Assembly (NCBI GenBank): GCA_027621295.1
Contig: JAQCBR010000021.1
Span: 1-44,341, forward strand
From: Planctomycetota bacterium
GTDB lineage: Bacteria > Planctomycetota > UBA1135 > UBA2386
Direction: 5' to 3'
Length of the DNA stretch: 44,341 nucleotides
Part shown: one piece after another, positions 39,863 through 44,341 of the stretch
Numbering within the stretch: position 1 is the stretch's first letter
Layout: each line of letters opens with the position of its first letter
Notes under the pieces: model-generated
Database searches by the model: none
The model's input: the letters and a program-made list of their open reading frames with translations, nothing else
What the model was told of the DNA's origin: nothing
Position numbers and translations under genes: made by a program

Positions 39863-40740
39863 TGAGCGGGCAGCGCACGCTCTTCGAGCAGCTGGAGGAG
39901 ACTCCCTGCACATGGATCGTGGCGATCGCCTACGGGACGTTCGCCGTCTTGACCGACCTGGTCGCGCCGACCACCCGCGCTCTGATCGAGCACGGCGCGG
40001 CGGCTGGACTCCTGATCGGCGACGAGCCGTGGCGACTCCTCAGCTACGCGTTCCTCCACGGCGGGCTGCTGCACCTCGGCTTCAACACGTACTTCCTGGT
40101 GCTCGTCGGCCCCCAGCTGGAACGAGCCATCGGGTCCGCGCGCTTCGCGCTGCTCTACGCGGTCGCCGCGGTCGGCGGAGCGGTCGCCGGAACGGCTTTC
40201 GGATCTCCGGTGACGCCACTCGTCGGCGGATCGGGAGCGCTGTTCGGCATGATGGGCGCGCTCGTCGCGCTGATGATGCGCCGGGGCCGGACGCAGCTCG
40301 AGTTCCTGGCCTATCATCCCGCGCGCAGTCTGCTGACGTTGATCGCCGCCAACCTCCTGCTGGGCTGGATGCTGCCGATGGTCAGCAACTCGGCGCACGT
40401 CGGCGGTCTCGTCTCCGGGTTCATCCTCGTCTACGCGTTCCTCGAGCGCGGGCGCCAGCGCATCGACTGGATGGGTCGCGTGACGCAGGCGAGCTTCGTC
40501 ACGCTCTTCGTCGCCGCGATGCTCTGGTCCGCGGCGCCGGTTCCACGCTGGGACTGGCAGCTCCGCGCGTGGGCGGTCGCCCCATCCGGTTCGGACGAAC
40601 GTCGCACCCACGAGGAGTGGCTCCGCGCGCACGGCATGCCGCCGCGCGCGCTGTTCGCAGAGCTGCGCGCACAGCTGCCCCAGACGTGGGGACCGACCGG
40701 AGAGAGGGCCATCGCCTCACTCCGGGGCGAGACACGCTAG
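39862..40740 (+). CDS. rhomboid-family intramembrane serine protease
   Basis: 292 residues with about six membrane helices and a C-terminal soluble tail (about 240-292). Catalytic residues are in place: Ser124 in GGSGALFGM (GxSG) and His179 in NSAHVGGLVSGF. The oxyanion region HGGLLHLGFN supplies His71 and Asn75. The enzyme cleaves transmembrane helices of partner proteins in the inner membrane. GGAGGG lies 11 bases before the ATG. It is the last gene in the run from 37676 and converges with gltX across 34 bases. Function of the C-terminal tail is unknown. Confidence 0.93.
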   Translation: MSGQRTLFEQLEETPCTWIVAIAYGTFAVLTDLVAPTTRALIEHGAAAGLLIGDEPWRLLSYAFLHGGLLHLGFNTYFLVLVGPQLERAIGSARFALLYAVAAVGGAVAGTAFGSPVTPLVGGSGALFGMMGALVALMMRRGRTQLEFLAYHPARSLLTLIAANLLLGWMLPMVSNSAHVGGLVSGFILVYAFLERGRQRIDWMGRVTQASFVTLFVAAMLWSAAPVPRWDWQLRAWAVAPSGSDERRTHEEWLRAHGMPPRALFAELRAQLPQTWGPTGERAIASLRGETR

Positions 40741-40774
40741 ACCCGGGGCACGCCGTGGGCGCGCCGCGCCGCGC

Positions 40775-42313
40775 TCACGCCTGGGCGCGGAGCCGCGCGA
40801 CCGCACGCTCCTTGCCGAGCAGGAACACGCAGTCGAAGAGGCCCGGCCCCTTGTTCGTCCCGGTCAACGCCGCGCGGACCGGATGGACGAAGTGACCGAA
40901 CTTGATCCCACGCTCGTCGCAGAACGCTCGAGCCGACGCCTCCAGCTGCGCGGGACCGTCGCACGGCGGCGCATCGGGACCGGGACGATCCGCAGCGCTC
41001 GGCAGCGCGAACGCCGCGTCTGCGGCCGCGCGATCGGCCGGGTAGGAGGCCGGCAGGCCCGAGGCCTCCAGCACGTCCGCGTAGCCCGCGAGCCACGCCT
41101 TCGCGTCCTCGTGCTTGGCGAGGTTCTTCTGCGCGGCTTCGTCGAGCTCGACGCCTTCCCCGAGCACCCAACCGACGCGCTCGGCCAGCTCCGACAGCAA
41201 CTCGACGCGCTCCTGGTAGCAGGCGAACACGTTGGCCACGAAGCCTGGCTGCTCGTCGAATGCTGCCGCAGGGAGCGCATCACCGACGTAGGGACGCCCC
41301 GCGTCGACGAACGCCGCACGGTCGAGACGGCGCACGTAGTCGCCGTTCATCCAGCGGAGCTTCTCCTCGTCGAACTTGGAGCCGCTCTTGCCGATGTCGT
41401 CGATCCGGAACTTCGCGAGCATCTCGTCCCGGGTGAACACATCCTGGTCGCCCGAGTAGCTCCAGCCGAGCAGCGTGATGTAGTTGAAGACCGCGTCCGG
41501 CAGGTAGCCCTTCGCGCGGTAGTCGAGGATGTTCACGTCGGCCTCGCGCTTGCTGAGCTTCTTGCCGCCCTTGCCGAGGATCAGCGGGATGTGCGCGTAG
41601 AGCGGCGCCGTCGCGCCGAGCGCGTCGAACATCACCGCCTGCTTGAAGCCGTTCATCAGGTGCTCCTCGCCGCGCACCACGTGGGTGATGCCCATCTCCA
41701 GGTCATCGACGACGCAGGCGAAGTTGTAGGTCGGCATCCCATCGGGCCGGACCATCACCCAGTCGTCGAGCTCCGCGAGATTGACGCGCACGTCGCCCTT
41801 GCAGAGGTCGGGGAGCGTCCACTCCTGGTCGAGCGGCATCCGGAACCGCAGCGAGCCCGGCCCCCGCTCGGCCCGGAGCGCCGCGCGCTCGTCGTCCGAC
41901 AGATCCCGGTGACGGCGGTCGTACATCGGACGCTTGCCCTCCGCCTGCAGCCGCTGTCGGCCTTCGTCGACCTCCTCGGGCGTCGCGAAGCACTCGTACG
42001 CGAATCCCTCGGCGATCAGGCGTTCGGCGTAGCGCGCGTAGATGTCGAGACGCTCGGTCTGCAGGTAGGGCCCACGGTCCCCCCCGACGTCCGGCCCCTC
42101 GTCCCAGTGGATCCCGAGCCAGCGGAGCCCCTCGAGGATGATGCGCAGCGACTCGTCGGTCGACCGAGCCCGGTCGGTGTCCTCGATCCGCAGCAGGAAG
42201 TCCCCCCCGAGAGCCCTGGCCGCGGCCCAGTTGTAGAGGGCGGTCCGGGCGCCCCCGAGATGGAGCGGACCGGTCGGGGATGGTGCGAAGCGAAGGCGCG
42301 GGCGTGAGGTCAT
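40775..42313 (-). CDS. gltX: glutamyl-tRNA synthetase
   Basis: 512 residues, somewhat longer than the usual 470-490. The class I signature is LRFAPSPTGPLHLGGARTALYNW at the N-terminus, and the second signature KKLSKREADVNI lies near residue 257. ALLRIEDTD-type sequence (FLLRIEDTDRARSTDES) and VRGEEHLMNGFKQAVMFDALG are typical. It charges tRNA-Glu (or, in organisms lacking GlnRS, also tRNA-Gln) in the cytoplasm. The leader has TATAAC and two hairpins but no Shine-Dalgarno sequence before the ATG. No GatCAB gene is in the window, so discriminating or non-discriminating activity cannot be judged. Confidence 0.96.
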   Translation of the reverse strand: MTSRPRLRFAPSPTGPLHLGGARTALYNWAAARALGGDFLLRIEDTDRARSTDESLRIILEGLRWLGIHWDEGPDVGGDRGPYLQTERLDIYARYAERLIAEGFAYECFATPEEVDEGRQRLQAEGKRPMYDRRHRDLSDDERAALRAERGPGSLRFRMPLDQEWTLPDLCKGDVRVNLAELDDWVMVRPDGMPTYNFACVVDDLEMGITHVVRGEEHLMNGFKQAVMFDALGATAPLYAHIPLILGKGGKKLSKREADVNILDYRAKGYLPDAVFNYITLLGWSYSGDQDVFTRDEMLAKFRIDDIGKSGSKFDEEKLRWMNGDYVRRLDRAAFVDAGRPYVGDALPAAAFDEQPGFVANVFACYQERVELLSELAERVGWVLGEGVELDEAAQKNLAKHEDAKAWLAGYADVLEASGLPASYPADRAAADAAFALPSAADRPGPDAPPCDGPAQLEASARAFCDERGIKFGHFVHPVRAALTGTNKGPGLFDCVFLLGKERAVARLRAQA

Positions 42314-42326
42314 GGCAGGGACTGGA

Positions 42327-42363
42327 CCGCGCGATCGCGCGGCGGGCGAAGCCCGTCGTTATA
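42327..42363 (-). promoter_or_regulatory. gltX promoter and double-hairpin leader
   Basis: On the minus strand GGGCTATAAC (TATAAC at 42363-42358) is a near-consensus -10 box. The leader then contains CGGGC-TTC-GCCCG (42355-42343) and the perfect 16-base palindrome CCGCGCGATCGCGCGG (42342-42327), 13 bases before the ATG. There is no T-tract, so this is not a classical attenuator. It could mask the start or stabilise the mRNA. Confidence 0.45.
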
Positions 42364-42434
42364 GCCCAGTGGCACCGCGGTTCGAGGCCGACGGGACGCG
42401 GCCGCACGTCGGCACGCGGGACGTTCCCGCTGGT

Positions 42435-44258
42435 TCAGCGCGCGTCCGTGTCGACCAGGTAGCGCACCGACGGCTCGGCCTCCCCCTCCTCGATGCGACG
42501 GGTCTGACCATCGACGAGGCCCGGCAGCCGGTCGAACTCGTAGTCGTCGTCGGAGCCTCCCAGATCGAGCAGGAGGCCGACCGCCGCGGGCTTCGCCGGC
42601 GACCGCCTCGCCGCGGCCGATGGCTCGTCGTCGGCACGAGTGCTCCGGTAGCGGTCGGCCCCTCCGAGATCTGCGTGGAGCCCGAGACCGCCGTGGCGTC
42701 CCTCGCCCAGCGACGGATGCTCGCCCGACGTGGAGTCGTCGCCGGCGCAGTCGAGCACGAACCCGAACCCCGAGTGCTCGCCGAACCCCAGACTCCGCGC
42801 AGCTGCGGTGCGCCGGTCGTCACCCAGCTCGTCGACGAGGAGACCGCAGCCGTACGAGGCACCGAAGCCGAGCGAGGCCGACGCGCAGTCGCTCTGGTCC
42901 GAGCCGCCGAGGTCCCAGACGAACCCCACGCCTCGGTCGAACCCGACGCCGCCGATGCCCGCACCGCCCTCGACCCGGTCGTCGCCCGCCAGATCGACGG
43001 CGACGCCGAGCCCCCCGTCCTCGCGTGCACCGCTGCCGAGCCCGATCCCGAGACCTCCCGGGGCGCTCTCCGACCGCGCGAACTCGAGCACATCGTTCCC
43101 GGCCCGCTCGAAGAACAGCCCGAACCCTCCCGGAAGCCCGACGCCTGCACCGAGTCCACCGAGCTCGTAGGAGTCGTCACCCGCGAGGTCTGCGAACACG
43201 CCCGATCCGTGGCATCCGACGCCACAGCACAGCGCGCCCACCTCGTAGCTGTCGGCACCCTCGACGTCGACGAAGATCCCGACGCCCGCAACCCCGAAGC
43301 CGAGCCCTCTCCCGACCGCCCGGTAGCGGTCATCGCCTCCGGCGTCGTAGAGGACGCCGATGCCGAAGGTCGCCGAGCCCAGGCTGTCCTGACCGCCGAG
43401 GTAGGAGTCGTCTCCAGCGAGGTCGACGACCACGCCGAGCCGCCGGAGGCCGCCGGCCCCACCCGCCGGACCGCGATACTCGTCCGAGCCGCCGAGATCG
43501 ACGATGACGTCGATCTGCGTGCAGTCGTAGGAGTTCGGCCCCGGCCCCCCGACGACGAGTCGGCCGAACGGACCGTCCCGGTCGAGGAAGACGTCGCCCT
43601 GGACCGCGCCATCACTCCGCGCCGAGCGGGGATCGACTCCCCGCAGCGCGATGCCGAGCTCGTCCGCATCGAGCTCGGAGGCCGCCCGCAGCACGCGGCC
43701 GGCGAGAGCCCGGAGCTCGGCGTCGGCCATCCCGGCCCGCGCTCCGGCCGCCTCGTCCGCCGCGTCCCGATCGGGCGCGGACGCGATCCAGCGCTTCGCG
43801 AGCCGATCGGCGATCGATCCCCAGCGCGCGAACGCACGATCCGGATCCTGCCGCCCGCCGAGCGCCTGGATCAGGTCGCGGTGCACGTGGCTGATCTCCC
43901 GTTCGAACGCGTCGAGATCCCGCACGGGACGGGACGCTCCGACCGCGCGGCGATCACCGTGCGCGCGAGCCGCGACCTGGAGCAGCGCGTCCACCGCCGA
44001 CTCGGCGTCCGCGAGGGGCCCGCACCCCGAACGCGCGAGGTCGGCCGCTCCCAACCCTGCCGCGCGGATCTCGACCGCCAGCGCCGGGGAATCGCTCCGC
44101 CGTGGGCGGGATCGGCCGACGGGCAGGATCGCCGCAACCTCCCCCGTGGCACCCGCGTCCGCACACGAAGCCCGGAGGACGTCGATCGACGGTGGTCGGC
44201 CACCGGACACGGGCTCCTGGGGCCAGAGCGTCGTCAGCAGCAGCAGACATCCGATCAT
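42435..44258 (-). CDS. secreted GDD-repeat protein, predicted beta-solenoid
   Basis: 607 residues from the ATG at 44258, chosen because GGAGG lies six bases upstream (the ATG at 44264 has no spacing from it). A short signal sequence MIGCLLLLTTLWPQEPVSGG is followed by a helical region (about 25-235) with HVHRDLIQALGG. From about residue 250 there are about twelve repeats of 26-27 residues with the pattern hhDLxGDDxY, a variable part and GxGxxGhGh, for example VVDLAGDDSYLGG and LYDAGGDDRYRAV (bases about 42532-43508). The early copies keep GDDxY; later copies lose the Tyr. Short acidic repeats of this type are compatible with a calcium-binding parallel beta-solenoid. An uncharacterised surface or matrix protein is the best description. 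TATCCT at 44311-44316 is a likely -10 box. Confidence 0.85.
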   Translation of the reverse strand: MIGCLLLLTTLWPQEPVSGGRPPSIDVLRASCADAGATGEVAAILPVGRSRPRRSDSPALAVEIRAAGLGAADLARSGCGPLADAESAVDALLQVAARAHGDRRAVGASRPVRDLDAFEREISHVHRDLIQALGGRQDPDRAFARWGSIADRLAKRWIASAPDRDAADEAAGARAGMADAELRALAGRVLRAASELDADELGIALRGVDPRSARSDGAVQGDVFLDRDGPFGRLVVGGPGPNSYDCTQIDVIVDLGGSDEYRGPAGGAGGLRRLGVVVDLAGDDSYLGGQDSLGSATFGIGVLYDAGGDDRYRAVGRGLGFGVAGVGIFVDVEGADSYEVGALCCGVGCHGSGVFADLAGDDSYELGGLGAGVGLPGGFGLFFERAGNDVLEFARSESAPGGLGIGLGSGAREDGGLGVAVDLAGDDRVEGGAGIGGVGFDRGVGFVWDLGGSDQSDCASASLGFGASYGCGLLVDELGDDRRTAAARSLGFGEHSGFGFVLDCAGDDSTSGEHPSLGEGRHGGLGLHADLGGADRYRSTRADDEPSAAARRSPAKPAAVGLLLDLGGSDDDYEFDRLPGLVDGQTRRIEEGEAEPSVRYLVDTDAR

Positions 44259-44310
44259 GGTCATCCTCCGCAGTGGTGCGGGAACCCGACCGCGGGGCGC
44301 CCGCAGCACC

Positions 44311-44316
44311 AGGATA
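44311..44316 (-). promoter_or_regulatory. -10 element TATCCT before the GDD-repeat gene
   Basis: The minus strand reads GGGACTATCCT, close to the GCTANNNT pattern. Transcription would begin near 44304, leaving a 46-base leader with the GGAGG ribosome binding site at 44269-44265. Confidence 0.4.
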
Positions 44317-44341
44317 GTCCCGGCATCTGCGGCGGTGACCG

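Noticed and set aside
40883..42307. 474-codon open frame on the plus strand
   Set aside because: Antisense to gltX.
1..44341. Transposon, prophage or integrated element
   Set aside because: No transposase, integrase or phage genes, no flanking direct repeats, and uniform composition apart from short AT-richer intergenic patches.

Overview
The window is a chromosomal segment of a very GC-rich bacterium with many GTG starts and a few TTG starts. It carries a formylglycine-type sulfatase beside a sulfotransferase, secreted proteins with a GAPGC segment and a long GDD-repeat protein. Together these suggest Planctomycetota (inference; no rRNA is present to confirm it). The gene order looks like stable core chromosome plus lineage-specific secreted proteins. 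I see no insertion sequence, phage module, CRISPR array or origin.

Layout. 1-2239: two overlapping genes for a Gln/Glu-rich coiled-coil protein (cut by the window edge) and a secreted Gln-rich protein. 2338-2985: an NTF2-like lipoprotein. 3026-9962 (minus): the cell-elongation operon mreB-mreC-mreD-mrdA-rodA, each junction after mreC being a 4-base overlap. 10255-11398 (minus): a small membrane protein and a membrane-anchored coiled-coil protein. 11654-14400 (minus): moeA-lnt. 14590-23117 (plus): an efflux adaptor lipoprotein, two different RND pumps and an in-frame DUF2809-glutaredoxin fusion. 23118-23603: non-coding, holding a 97-base nested inverted-repeat element. 23604-28928 (minus): a polysaccharide-lyase-like protein, cysteine dioxygenase, sulfatase and sulfotransferase, a sulfur-themed group. 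29048-32884: secreted proteins without recognised function. 33310-33383: a tRNA with anticodon CAT. 33548-37546: amidohydrolase, APC permease, NHL-like propeller and a small secreted protein. 37676-40740 (plus): c-type cytochrome, GalT-like enzyme, TPR protein and rhomboid protease. 40775-42313 (minus): gltX. 42435-44258 (minus): a secreted protein with about twelve 26-27-residue GDD repeats.

Regulation. A -10-like motif GCTANNNT recurs. In six places it ends 6-9 bases before a start codon with no Shine-Dalgarno sequence, which predicts leaderless mRNAs. Other genes (mreB, the Tat-signal gene at 30487, the GDD-repeat gene) have clear Shine-Dalgarno sequences. Several GC-rich hairpins without T-tracts sit just after stop codons. 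The best intrinsic terminator candidate follows the tRNA.

Working together. The elongation operon makes the lateral-wall peptidoglycan machine. Lnt matures lipoproteins, of which the window encodes at least one clear case (the RND adaptor). The sulfatase/sulfotransferase/cysteine dioxygenase/lyase group could link sulfated-polysaccharide handling to organic-sulfur metabolism, but that link is inferred from proximity only.
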